Below, piece by piece: positions 1 to 7,260 of a stretch of DNA of 20,250 nucleotides (its first letter is position 1; each line of letters starts with the position of its first letter). The position numbers and the translations under genes are program-made. Source of the stretch: JBHHZJ01 sp046758005 (GTDB lineage: Bacteria > Pseudomonadota > Alphaproteobacteria > Kiloniellales > J153); the NCBI GenBank assembly GCA_046758005.1, contig JBHHZJ010000069.1, forward strand, positions 1-20,250, in the 5' to 3' direction. Below the pieces are notes generated by a model. The model saw only the letters and a program-made list of their open reading frames with translations. It did not search any database and was not told the DNA's origin.

Positions 1-1188
1 CTAGCGGAAGGAACGATCGTCAATGAGCTGTCGCCGGGCAGCGGCATCAGCGGCAACATCACCGGGGTCGTGAAGGTCGACGGCTCCAACGGCGTTGACG
101 CTCCTAATGCGGCGATGGTCTTCGATTCATCCTGTCCGCCGACATTCACTCCGGCGGATTGCTCGGGCGCCGACGACGATCTTGGCACGCCCAACGAGGC
201 CTTTTCGTTCAAGCCACAGCCGGGCCCGGCCATTCCCGGTCCCGGCGTTGGCGTCGGCGGCTTCCCGAGCAACAACTCCTCCGAGGGGAATATCCTGATC
301 CTCACGGAGGATTTTGACTCGAGCGACCCGGACGACGCGGACAACCTGGGGATGTTCGTTGACTTCGACTTCGGCATGGTCGATGGCAGCGTCACGGTCA
401 ACAGCATCACGATCATGGATGTCGAGGCCGAGCAAGGTGAGGCCGGCACGTTCGTCGAGTTCTTCACCAGCGGCTCGTCGGTGCCGACGGACCTGGTCGC
501 CATTCCGCCGACCGGCGACAACGGCGTGGTGGAGATCAAGAACATCAAGCTCGACAACGTCGATAGGATGACGGTGAACTTCAATGGCTCGGGCGCGATG
601 CTCTCGGCCGTCTTCGGCGCGAAGGAGGCGGGCGTGTGCTGGACCACCACGGGCGGCTTCCAGAACGCCGGATTCCAAGCCGGCATGAAGGACTTCACCT
701 TCGGCGGCAACGTCGGCCCGCCGCCGTCAGGCGTGTGGGAGGTCGTCGAGCACACCTCGGGCGACAATTTCCACTCCAACGACGTCGAGGTGATCGAATG
801 CAACGTGCTCGACGACGGCTTCAGCGGCCCGGAACAGCCGGGCGGAAAGAAGGGCTTCGAGGAAAACCGGCTGTTGTTCAAGGGCACGGGGCGCCTGCGC
901 GAGGCCGCCACCGGCGTGGTCACGGACGGCCTTCCATTCCGCGGCTGCGTGATCGACGCCGGCGAGCCCGCGGGCAAGCAGGGCCTTGATACCGACTTTT
1001 TCGAAATCGTCGTGTGCACGTCTGGCACCTGCGAATTTACCTCGGGCTTGTGCACCGCGCAGACCGCTGCCGATCTGCCCCCGGATCCGCAAGCCGTCTG
1101 CGATGGCCTGGCTGATCCGGTCTTTGCGGCCTGCGCCGCGCTGGACGGCGGCAACGTCCAGATCCATCCGCCGACCGGGAAGCCGTAA
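1..1188 (+). CDS. Secreted beta-rich protein, 5'-truncated by window start
   Basis: The reading frame is open from base 1 and ends with TAA at 1186-1188, so the true start lies upstream; a GTG at 70 is an internal valine or at best a weak start. The visible 395 residues are acidic and rich in Gly, Asp and Ser, with many Cys (for example VCTSGTC near the end), as expected for an extracellular disulfide-bonded protein. Two modules can be seen. The first contains DDDLGTPNE, PGVGVGG and SSDPDD, a pattern I associate with extracellular beta-sandwich modules of exported bacterial proteins. The second contains TTGGF, DNFHSNDVEV and FRGCVIDAGEP, which recalls the beta-sandwich that follows collagen-binding or Ig-like modules (post-COAP-1-like); this is a resemblance judged by eye. 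No sorting motif is visible at the C-terminus, and no enzyme function can be assigned. An intrinsic terminator follows directly. Confidence 0.75.
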   Translation, partial: LAEGTIVNELSPGSGISGNITGVVKVDGSNGVDAPNAAMVFDSSCPPTFTPADCSGADDDLGTPNEAFSFKPQPGPAIPGPGVGVGGFPSNNSSEGNILILTEDFDSSDPDDADNLGMFVDFDFGMVDGSVTVNSITIMDVEAEQGEAGTFVEFFTSGSSVPTDLVAIPPTGDNGVVEIKNIKLDNVDRMTVNFNGSGAMLSAVFGAKEAGVCWTTTGGFQNAGFQAGMKDFTFGGNVGPPPSGVWEVVEHTSGDNFHSNDVEVIECNVLDDGFSGPEQPGGKKGFEENRLLFKGTGRLREAATGVVTDGLPFRGCVIDAGEPAGKQGLDTDFFEIVVCTSGTCEFTSGLCTAQTAADLPPDPQAVCDGLADPVFAACAALDGGNVQIHPPTGKP

Positions 1189-1213
1189 GGCGCGCGCCTA
1201 TCCACTCGGAAAT

Positions 1214-1247
1214 GCCGGCGGGGCCGCGGCTCCGCCGGCTCTTTTTT
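1214..1247 (+). terminator. Rho-independent terminator of the secreted-protein gene
   Basis: A perfect 8-bp stem pairs GCCGGCGG (1214-1221) with CCGCCGGC (1232-1239). It is extended inward by further G-C/G-U pairs and followed by TCTTTTTT (1240-1247). It lies 26 bases after the stop codon. It is the only hairpin in this window with a real U-tract. Confidence 0.82.
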
Positions 1248-1372
1248 GCGCGGCGACCCACGTCGCCCTACGTGCCGAAGCCTATCCCGGACCGGACCGC
1301 GCGCTTCCCGCGCCTCTGCCGCGCGCGTTAGCATGACTGCGAGTGCCGGCATCCGCAAAGCGGGCGGACGCT

Positions 1373-2080
1373 ATGAAAGGTGCGGTTCTGGTCCTCATCG
1401 CGCTGCTCGGCGCGGCCGGGCGGGCCCAGGCGTTCGAGGCGGTCGACCTCGAGCGGCTGCGCCGCACCGGCCTCTGCCCGGGCTGCGACCTGAGCGGCGT
1501 CGACCTGAGCGGGACCAAGCTGCGTCGCGGCACCCTGATCGACAGTGGCCCGTTGCGCCTGGACCTGAGCGGCGCCGACCTGAGGCGCGCGATCCTGCCC
1601 CGGGCCGCGCTCAGCCGCGCCATCCTGAACGGCGCCGATCTGCGCGGAGCCGTGCTCCGGGAAGCGGACCTGCGCCGCGCCGACCTGCGCGCGGCGCGCC
1701 TAGCGCGGGCCGACCTGCGGCAAGCGGACCTGAGCTCGGCCCGGCTCGACGACGCCGACCTGCGCCGCGCCGACCTGCGCGAGGCACGGCTGACCGGCGC
1801 GCGCCTCGCCGGCGCGAACCTCGCCGGGGCGGACGCCGGGGCGGCAATCTTGGTGCGCGCCTCGCTGAACGGCGCCGACCTGAGCGGGGCCGATCTGCGG
1901 CGCGCATTCCTAAGCGAGACCGACCTGCGGGGCGCGCGGCTGGACCGGACGGACCTGCGCGCGGCCGATCTGCGCAACGCCGACGGCCTGACGCAGTTTC
2001 AGCTCGACCAGGCCTGCGGCGACGAGACCACCGTGCTGCCGGACTGGTTCGTCATACGGCCCTGCGACCGATACCAATAG
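1373..2080 (+). CDS. Exported pentapeptide-repeat protein
   Basis: The protein has 235 residues. I chose ATG 1373 because it begins a good signal peptide (basic MKG, hydrophobic VLVLIALLGAAG, then RAQA before Phe21) and follows a purine-rich GGGCGGA. An in-frame GTG at 1343 would put ten polar residues ahead of it. From about residue 38 to 205 the chain is built of about 34 A(D/N/R)LXX pentapeptides, with one break (SGPLRL) near the start, predicting a right-handed quadrilateral beta-helix of about eight coils. A CPGC motif (C35, C38) caps the N-terminal side. The C-terminal tail has LTQFQLDQACGDE and ends in RPCDRYQ, a tail common in alphaproteobacterial pentapeptide proteins. Four cysteines in an exported protein suggest disulfide-capped ends. 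No catalytic function is expected. Its neighbours give no functional clue, and it converges on glk. Confidence 0.88.
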   Translation: MKGAVLVLIALLGAAGRAQAFEAVDLERLRRTGLCPGCDLSGVDLSGTKLRRGTLIDSGPLRLDLSGADLRRAILPRAALSRAILNGADLRGAVLREADLRRADLRAARLARADLRQADLSSARLDDADLRRADLREARLTGARLAGANLAGADAGAAILVRASLNGADLSGADLRRAFLSETDLRGARLDRTDLRAADLRNADGLTQFQLDQACGDETTVLPDWFVIRPCDRYQ

Positions 2081-2126
2081 TCGAAAATATGAGTGCCCGG
2101 CTCGAAATGAAGCTCCATCGATCAAT

Positions 2127-2147
2127 GGGTTGGCACAACCCGTTCTT
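2127..2147 (+). terminator. Possible weak terminator hairpin after the pentapeptide gene
   Basis: GGGTTG (2127-2132), loop GCA, CAACCC (2136-2141) form a perfect 6-bp stem with a 3-base loop, followed by GTTCTTC. The T-rich tail is poor, so termination here is uncertain. Confidence 0.35.
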
Positions 2148-2153
2148 CAATTC

Positions 2154-2236
2154 GTCATTGCCGGACTTGATCCGGCAATCCATCGAGGTCGCAGTCTCGC
2201 TGATGGATGGACCCTCGCGTCAAGCGCGAGGGTGAC
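2154..2236. repeat. REP/BIME-like paired palindromes in a convergent spacer
   Basis: Two perfect dyads lie about 50 bases apart. TTGCCGGA (2158-2165) pairs with TCCGGCAA (2171-2178), and ACCCTCGCG (2211-2219) pairs with CGCGAGGGT (2225-2233). Between them ATCCATC (2178-2184) is complementary to GATGGAT (2202-2208), so the whole block can fold into a larger cruciform. The outer ends GTCATTG (2154-2160) and GGTGAC (2231-2236) and the inner GACTTGATC / GCGTCAAGC cores resemble the GTCATTGCCGGGCTTGACCCGG-type repetitive extragenic elements found between convergent genes in alphaproteobacteria. That family link is recognised by eye. It sits between the ends of the pentapeptide gene and glk. Confidence 0.65.
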
Positions 2237-2327
2237 AACAAGGGGAACAACTGCAACCGCAAGCCATTGAAATCCATCCATTCATTTCGAGTCGGACTCT
2301 GAGACACAGCGGGCGCGGCGGCCGCGG

Positions 2328-3290
2328 TCAGCCGCCGGTCTCCTGCCGTTTCAGCAGCTGCACGAGGCCGAGGAACGCGGGGTCGGGATGGACGATGACC
2401 CAGGTCGGGATCGCCGCAAGATAATCGCAAAAGCGCCCCTTCGCCTCGAAGCGGGCGCGAAACGGCGAGCCGGCGAGATAGTCGACGAAACGCGGCAGGA
2501 TGCCCCCGGCCAGATACACGCCGCCGCGCGCGCCCAGGGTCAGCGCCAGGTTGCCCGCCACCGTGCCCAGCATGGCGCAGAAGGTCTCCAGCGCCGCGGC
2601 GCTCGCCGGGCAGTCGCCGGCCAGCGCGTGCTCGGCGATCGCGGCGGCGTCGCGCACGGGCGCCGGCACCCGGTCGATCGCGGCGATCGCCTCGTAGAGG
2701 TGCACCAACCCGTCGCCGGACAGCACCCGCTCGGCCGAGACGTGGCCGAAACGGCGGCGCAGCCGATCGAGGATCCGGCTCTCCCGCTCGTCCACCGGGG
2801 CCATGGTCACGTGACCGCCCTCGGTCACCAGGACGATGGGGCCGCCTTCGGCCGGAACCAGGCCCGCCACGCCCAGACCGGTTCCCGGCCCGATCACCGC
2901 GGCCGGCGCGGCGCGCGCGGCGCGGCCTCCGCCGATCCGGACCCGGTGGCGTGGCGACAGGTGCGGCACGGCCCAGGCGATGGCGGCGAAGTCGTTGACG
3001 ATCGCCACGGACTGGAAGCCGAAGGCACCGCGCAGCTTGGGCGCCGCGACGACCCACGGACTGTTGGTCATGCGCACCGTGTCCCCGTCCACGGGCCCGG
3101 CGACGGCCAGGGCGGCGCGGCGCGGCGGCGGGTCCGGCCGGACCCGATCGAGGAAGTGGCGGAATGCCTCGACCGGCCCCGGATAGTCGGCCACCTCGAG
3201 ACGGGTCTCGGCATCGATCCGCCCGCCGCGGGCCAGGGCGACGCGCGCGTTGGTGCCGCCGATATCCGCCAGAAGCGCGACCGCCGCCAT
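2328..3290 (-). CDS. glk: Glucokinase (hexokinase-type bacterial Glk)
   Basis: Glk uses ATP to phosphorylate glucose to glucose-6-phosphate in the cytoplasm. The 320-residue length matches E. coli Glk (321). The N-terminal phosphate loop reads LLADIGGTNARVAL (residues 6-19). VND with catalytic Asp100 (99-103, NDFAA), the adenosine-binding IGPGTGLGVAG (133-143) and the sugar-binding TEGGH (156-160, Glu157 and His160) are all present, and the second glycine-rich stretch AGGILPRF is near 261-268. It belongs to the Glk (PF02685) family rather than ROK, since no ROK zinc motif is seen. The start is ATG 3290, only 11 bases after the otsA stop, so it is the third gene of the GH15-otsA-glk operon. 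The same frame stays open far upstream through otsA, but that part is an artefact of high GC. Confidence 0.95.
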   Translation of the reverse strand: MAAVALLADIGGTNARVALARGGRIDAETRLEVADYPGPVEAFRHFLDRVRPDPPPRRAALAVAGPVDGDTVRMTNSPWVVAAPKLRGAFGFQSVAIVNDFAAIAWAVPHLSPRHRVRIGGGRAARAAPAAVIGPGTGLGVAGLVPAEGGPIVLVTEGGHVTMAPVDERESRILDRLRRRFGHVSAERVLSGDGLVHLYEAIAAIDRVPAPVRDAAAIAEHALAGDCPASAAALETFCAMLGTVAGNLALTLGARGGVYLAGGILPRFVDYLAGSPFRARFEAKGRFCDYLAAIPTWVIVHPDPAFLGLVQLLKRQETGG

Positions 3291-3301
3291 CGGACGGGGC
3301 T

Positions 3302-4693
3302 TCAGGCCGTGCCGCGGGGCGAGGCGGTGGCGAGTTCGTCGAGGAAGGACTGTTGCCAGGCCACCACGTCGTATTGGCGCATGCGCTCGAACATCGACGA
3401 CCAGCGCTCGCGCCGCTCGCCCAGCGGCATGGCCAGCGCCCTCTGCAGCGCCTCCGCCACGCCCTCCACGTCGTAGGGATTGACGATGACCGCGCCGTCC
3501 AGCTCCTGCGCCGCCCCGGCGAAACGGGACAACACGAGCACGCCGGGGTCCTTGGCGCTTTGCGACGCGACGTACTCCTTGGCGACGAGGTTCATGCCGT
3601 CGCGCAACGGCGTGACCAGGCCGACCCGGCTCATGCGGTAGAAACCGGCCAGGGTCTGGCGCCGGAAGCCCTTGTTGAGGTAACGGATCGGCGCCCAATC
3701 GAATTCCGCGTAGGCGCCGTTGACGCGGCCGACGACGGACTCGAGCTGGTGGCGCAGATCCATGTACTCCGGCACGTCGGCGCGCGACGGCGGCGCGATC
3801 TGCAGCATGACCACGCGGCCGCGGTGGGCGGGATAGGTCCGCAGGAGGTGGTCCACGGCCTCCATGCGCGCCACCAGGCCCTTGGAATAGTCCAGCCGGT
3901 CGACCCCGATGATCAGGTCGCGGCCGTCGAGGCTTTCGTGCAGCCGTTTGTTCTGCCGCGAATCCTCGGCCTCCCTGGCGTAGCGGGTGACGTCCTCGGT
4001 GTCGATGCCGATCGGGAACGCGGCGGCGCGCACCCGGCGTCCGAAGGCCTCGACGACCCCGCCCCCGTTCACCGCTCCGCCGGCCTCGAGCTCGATGTAC
4101 TCGAAGAAGGCGTGCAAGTCCTTCTCGGTCTGAAACCCGATCAGGTCGTAGGCGCACAACGCGCGCACCAACGCCTCGTGGTTCGGCAGGGCCAGCAGGA
4201 TCTCGAGCGCGGGCCAGGGAATGTGCAGGAAGAACCCGATGCGATTCTTGCAGCCGGCCTGGCGAAGCTGTTCGCCCATCGGCATCAGGTGATAGTCGTG
4301 CACCCAGATCAGGTCGTCCGGCCGCAGGAGCGGCAGCAGCTTGCTGGCGAACAGGGCGTTGACCCGGTGATAGCCCAAGAGGTTGCGCCGGCTGAACTCG
4401 GTCAGGTCGAGCCGGTAATGGAACAGGGGCCACAGGGTCCGGTTGGCGTAACCGTTGTAGTACTCGTCGTAGTCGCGCTGCGACAGGTCGACGATCGCGC
4501 AGGTCAGGTTGCCGACGCTGAAGATGTCGGGCGCGCCCGGCTCGTGCTCGTAGACGCGGCCGCTCCAACCGAACCAGATGCCGCCGCGCTCGCGCATCGC
4601 CGCCGTGACGGCGACCGCAAGGCCGCCCTCGCTGCCCAACTTGGTGCGCTTGACCGGAGCCACGCGATTGGAAACGATGACCAACCGGTTCAA
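3302..4693 (-). CDS. otsA: Trehalose-6-phosphate synthase (GT20)
   Basis: The enzyme transfers glucose from UDP-glucose to glucose-6-phosphate, giving trehalose-6-phosphate. It has 463 residues against 474 in E. coli. All main active-site positions of the family are recognisable: Arg10 in VSNRVAPV, the GG loop at 23-24, Trp88 in TLWPLFHY, Asp133 in WVHDYHLMP, His157 in FFLHIPWPA, Arg266 and Lys271 in GVDRLDYSKGL, and Asp365 to Glu373 in RDGMNLVAKE. I place the start at TTG 4693: it begins exactly where the family begins (NRLVIVSNR), has GGGAG about 8 bases upstream, and overlaps the GH15 stop as TTGA. A longer in-frame version from 4777 would lie inside GH15 and adds no conserved sequence. 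No trehalose-6-phosphate phosphatase (otsB) is present in the window. Confidence 0.95.
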   Translation of the reverse strand: MNRLVIVSNRVAPVKRTKLGSEGGLAVAVTAAMRERGGIWFGWSGRVYEHEPGAPDIFSVGNLTCAIVDLSQRDYDEYYNGYANRTLWPLFHYRLDLTEFSRRNLLGYHRVNALFASKLLPLLRPDDLIWVHDYHLMPMGEQLRQAGCKNRIGFFLHIPWPALEILLALPNHEALVRALCAYDLIGFQTEKDLHAFFEYIELEAGGAVNGGGVVEAFGRRVRAAAFPIGIDTEDVTRYAREAEDSRQNKRLHESLDGRDLIIGVDRLDYSKGLVARMEAVDHLLRTYPAHRGRVVMLQIAPPSRADVPEYMDLRHQLESVVGRVNGAYAEFDWAPIRYLNKGFRRQTLAGFYRMSRVGLVTPLRDGMNLVAKEYVASQSAKDPGVLVLSRFAGAAQELDGAVIVNPYDVEGVAEALQRALAMPLGERRERWSSMFERMRQYDVVAWQQSFLDELATASPRGTA

Positions 4694-6474
4694 AACGCCT
4701 GCTCCCAGGGCTTGGACACGCGCATGGCCGAATTGATGAGGCCGACCATGGAGTAGGTCTGCGGGAAGTTGCCCCAAAGCTCCCCGGTCGTCGGATCGAT
4801 ATCCTCGGACAGGAGCCCCAAGGTATTGCGCATCCCCAACATGTCCTCGAACAGCTCGCGCGCCTCCTCGGTCCGCCCGACCGCGACCAGCGCATCAATG
4901 TACCAGAATGTGCACACGATGAACGACGTCTCCGGGGCGCCGAAATCGTCCGGCGCCTCGTAGCGGAAGACGTGCCGGCCGAGGCGCAGGCGCTGCTCGA
5001 CGACGGACAGGGTGCGTTGGAACCGCTTGTTCGTCGCCGGCAGGAAGCCGAGCTCGGACATGAGCAGCAGGCTGGCGTCGACGTGCTTTCCTCCGAAGCT
5101 TTCGACGAAGCTTCCCACCTCCGGGTTCCACCCCTTCTTGAGGATCGCGGCGCGGATCGAATCGGCGTGGCCGCGCCAGTGCGCCTCGCGGTCGGGCAAG
5201 CGAAGGCGCCCGGCGATCTTCGCCAGGCGGTCGCAGGCCGCCCAGCACATGAGGCTGGAGTACGTGTGCACGCGCACGCGGGTGCGCAGCTCCCAAAGGC
5301 CGGCGTCCGGCTGGTTCCACAGCTTGATCGCTTGCTCGCCCAGGCGCTCCAGCCGCTCGAACAGGCTGGCCCCGCCCGGGCGCTCCAGCCGGCAATCGAA
5401 AAAGCTCTGGGTGCAGGCCAGGATGACGCTGCCGTAGCCGTCGTTCTGTTTCTGGCCGTGCGCATCGTTGCCGACGCGCACCGGTCCCATCCCGCGATAG
5501 CCGGCGAGGCTGTCGATCTCCCGTTCGGTCAAACGGCCTTCCTGGGTGATGCTGTAGACCGGCTGGAGGCGCCCGTCCTCGGCGGCGGCGACGATGTTGC
5601 TGATGTAGTTCAGGTAGCCCTCCATCGTGCGGGTGACGCCCAGGCGGTTGAGGGCGTGCACGACGAAGAACGAATCGCGCAGCCAGCAGTAGCGGTAATC
5701 CCAGTTGCGCCTGGAATTCGGCGCCTCGGGGATCGAAGTGGTCAAGGCCGCGACGATCGCGCCGGTCTCCTCGAAGTTGGACAGCTTGAGCGTGATCGCC
5801 GCCCGGATCACCGCCTCCTGCCACTCGAAGGGCAGCGCCAGGTAACGGCACCATTCGCGCCAGTACTCGTCGGTCTTCTCGAGGAACTCCCGGCCCAGGT
5901 CCTCGACCGATTGCTCGAGGCTCTCGTCCGGACCGAGGAGGAACGTTATCGGCGTATCGAGGATGAACGGCACTTCCTCGATCACGTAGGCGACCGGCGC
6001 GTTCGTGGTCAGCCGGAGGGTGTGGTCCGCCATGACGTAGCGGAGGTGGTTCGAGCCGCGGGTCGTCCCCGGGTCGTGGGCGCCGTAGCCGTATGTCGGG
6101 CGAAGCCGGACGCGGATGCGCGGGGTGCCGGCAACCGGGCGCACGATGCGCATCAGCATCACGGGCCGGAACACGCGCCCGAACTGCTTGAAGCGCGGGG
6201 CGAAGTCGGTGATCTCGATGGCCCCGCCCGTCTGGTCGCACAGCGTCGTGTCGACCACCGCGGAATTGCGGCGGTAGCTCTGGTCCGACCAGGCAAAATC
6301 CAAGAGCTCGACGTCGAAGAAGCCCTTGTGCTCACCGCCGCGGTCGTTGAGCAGCGAACAGAACACCGGATCGCCGTCGAAGCGCGGCACACATGTCCAG
6401 ACGATCCGGGCCCGCGAATCGAGGAGCGCGCCGACGCTGCAGTTGCCGATAACCGCGAGGTCCAAGCTGCTCAT
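4690..6474 (-). CDS. GH15 glycoside hydrolase (trehalase/glucoamylase-like)
   Basis: This 594-residue protein has the usual bacterial GH15 build: an N-terminal beta-sandwich (about 1-220) and an (alpha/alpha)6 barrel. Family signatures are NWDYRYCWLRD (257-267), GLWELR with probable general acid Glu395, and GLLSEDIDP with probable general base Glu557, followed by LWGNFPQTYSMVGLINSA. Members act on alpha-glucosidic bonds by inversion; several actinobacterial and archaeal homologues are trehalases, others glucoamylases. The link to otsA and glk favours trehalose as substrate, which is inference. There is no signal peptide, so it should be cytoplasmic. The start ATG 6474 has TAGGGG just upstream. 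It is the first gene of the operon and its TGA overlaps the TTG of otsA. Confidence 0.92.
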   Translation of the reverse strand: MSSLDLAVIGNCSVGALLDSRARIVWTCVPRFDGDPVFCSLLNDRGGEHKGFFDVELLDFAWSDQSYRRNSAVVDTTLCDQTGGAIEITDFAPRFKQFGRVFRPVMLMRIVRPVAGTPRIRVRLRPTYGYGAHDPGTTRGSNHLRYVMADHTLRLTTNAPVAYVIEEVPFILDTPITFLLGPDESLEQSVEDLGREFLEKTDEYWREWCRYLALPFEWQEAVIRAAITLKLSNFEETGAIVAALTTSIPEAPNSRRNWDYRYCWLRDSFFVVHALNRLGVTRTMEGYLNYISNIVAAAEDGRLQPVYSITQEGRLTEREIDSLAGYRGMGPVRVGNDAHGQKQNDGYGSVILACTQSFFDCRLERPGGASLFERLERLGEQAIKLWNQPDAGLWELRTRVRVHTYSSLMCWAACDRLAKIAGRLRLPDREAHWRGHADSIRAAILKKGWNPEVGSFVESFGGKHVDASLLLMSELGFLPATNKRFQRTLSVVEQRLRLGRHVFRYEAPDDFGAPETSFIVCTFWYIDALVAVGRTEEARELFEDMLGMRNTLGLLSEDIDPTTGELWGNFPQTYSMVGLINSAMRVSKPWEQAF

Positions 6475-6540
6475 GGCCCCTACCCGTTTGTCGCGACGGC
6501 CCGCGCCTCGCGCATCTGCCGGCGCGCGCGCCGACGGGCG

Positions 6541-6552
6541 TGAGTATACTCA
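6541..6552 (-). promoter_or_regulatory. Candidate -10 element inside a perfect palindrome, GH15-otsA-glk operon
   Basis: TGAGTATACTCA is a perfect 12-base palindrome. Read on the minus strand it contains TATACT (6548-6543), a near-consensus sigma-70 -10 hexamer about 70 bases upstream of the GH15 start. I see no good -35 (CTGGCC or TGGCCA at 16-17 bases is weak), so an activator or a repressor binding the palindrome is possible. Proposed from sequence only. Confidence 0.4.
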
Positions 6553-6629
6553 TGGGCGCCGCACTGGCCAGCGCGACGGCCGGGCCGCCGCCGGGCTCGC
6601 TGCGGCGGTGTCGACGACAGGAAGCGGAT

Positions 6630-7028
6630 TTAGGAGAGGAGGTCGAGCAGCGTGCCGAGCCGTTCGTCCTCGGCCTCGATCACCTTCACGTTGGCCTGAA
6701 AGGCCCGCAGCGCCTCGATCTGAGTGACCACCTCGCGCTCCAGCGACACGTTGGGGCGCGGCACCAGGCCGTCGGCATCGGCGTTTGGATCGCCGGGGTC
6801 GAAGGCCAGGAACGAGGGCGGCGAGACGGGCACGGTCTTGGCCGCCGTCCCGCCCCCGGCCGTCGAGATGAGCGCTACGCGATGCGGGACGAAGGCTCCG
6901 GGTTGGGGCTCGGCACCGCCTGCCCGGAGCCCCAGGCTGCGGACGTTCGCGACGTTGCTGGCCGAGACCTCGAGGCGCTTGCTCTGCGCCGCCAGGGCGG
7001 ACAGGGCGGTGCTGAATACCGAACTCAT
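6630..7028 (-). CDS. Orphan FlgC-like flagellar basal-body rod protein
   Basis: The protein has 132 residues, close to the usual 130-140 of FlgC. Its N-terminus, LAAQSKRLEVSASNVANVRS, matches the rod-protein motif (SAQ..RL...ASNLAN). The C-terminus has the FlgC pattern of a short acidic and Gly stretch (DADGLVPRPNVSLEREVV) followed by a long amphipathic helix, EALRAFQANVKVIEAEDERL. The middle (about residues 32-85) diverges from FlgC and is rich in Pro, Ala and Gly. Start ATG 7028 has GAAGGAGG just upstream. No other flagellar gene lies in the window, whereas true flgC normally sits beside flgB and fliE; a stand-alone paralogue is more likely than the only FlgC of the cell. It reads in the same direction as the trehalose operon but is 155 bases away, so probably separately transcribed. 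Confidence 0.75.
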   Translation of the reverse strand: MSSVFSTALSALAAQSKRLEVSASNVANVRSLGLRAGGAEPQPGAFVPHRVALISTAGGGTAAKTVPVSPPSFLAFDPGDPNADADGLVPRPNVSLEREVVTQIEALRAFQANVKVIEAEDERLGTLLDLLS

Positions 7029-7057
7029 GGGGCCTCCTTCGGCACCGGGACCGGGTC

Positions 7058-7086
7058 AAGCTACGTCATCGCGGAGTTTCATGCAA
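7058..7086 (-). promoter_or_regulatory. Candidate promoter of the FlgC-like gene
   Basis: On the minus strand TTGCAT (7086-7081), a 17-base spacer and TAGCTT (7063-7058) fit a sigma-70 promoter about 30 bases before the start codon at 7028. It lies at the edge of an AT-rich block (7081-7130) that stands out in this GC-rich region. Confidence 0.4.
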
Positions 7087-7140
7087 CTATTTGAATTTAT
7101 TTTGTTTTTTTCTTGAGTTTGAAACGAACCCCGCACGTTT

Positions 7141-7203
7141 CCGGGCGCCCGGCTCGACCATGCGAATCCTGCAGGGCAGCCCTGCCTATATCGGATGGAT
7201 ATA
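7141..7203 (+). promoter_or_regulatory. Cluster of dyads upstream of padR, candidate operator
   Basis: Three dyads lie in 63 bases: CCGGGCGCCCGG (7141-7152), GCAGGG-CAG-CCCTGC (7171-7185) and TATATC-GGATG-GATATA (7187-7203). PadR-family repressors often bind AT-rich dyads near their own promoter, so the last one is the best operator candidate. The assignment is inference; no clear -35/-10 pair could be fixed. Confidence 0.4.
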
Positions 7204-7260
7204 TTCTGGCTCTAGCTATGTCGAGTGTTTATATGTGGATCATCCAACAGGGGAAGAGAC

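Noticed and set aside
1282..1977. Minus-strand open frame across the pentapeptide gene
   Set aside because: The repetitive 15-base pattern of pentapeptide coding gives stop-free, Arg/Ser/Ala-rich frames on the other strand. No independent support.
3164..4756. 530-codon plus-strand frame antisense to otsA
   Set aside because: Shadow frame: otsA has all conserved active-site residues on the other strand.
3291..5465. Upstream extension of the glk frame through otsA into GH15
   Set aside because: It runs out of frame through two well-supported genes. The glucokinase family starts at the ATG at 3290.
4972..6543. 523-codon plus-strand frame antisense to GH15
   Set aside because: Shadow frame with Arg/Ala/Gly/Val-rich product and no domain; GH15 on the other strand is clear.
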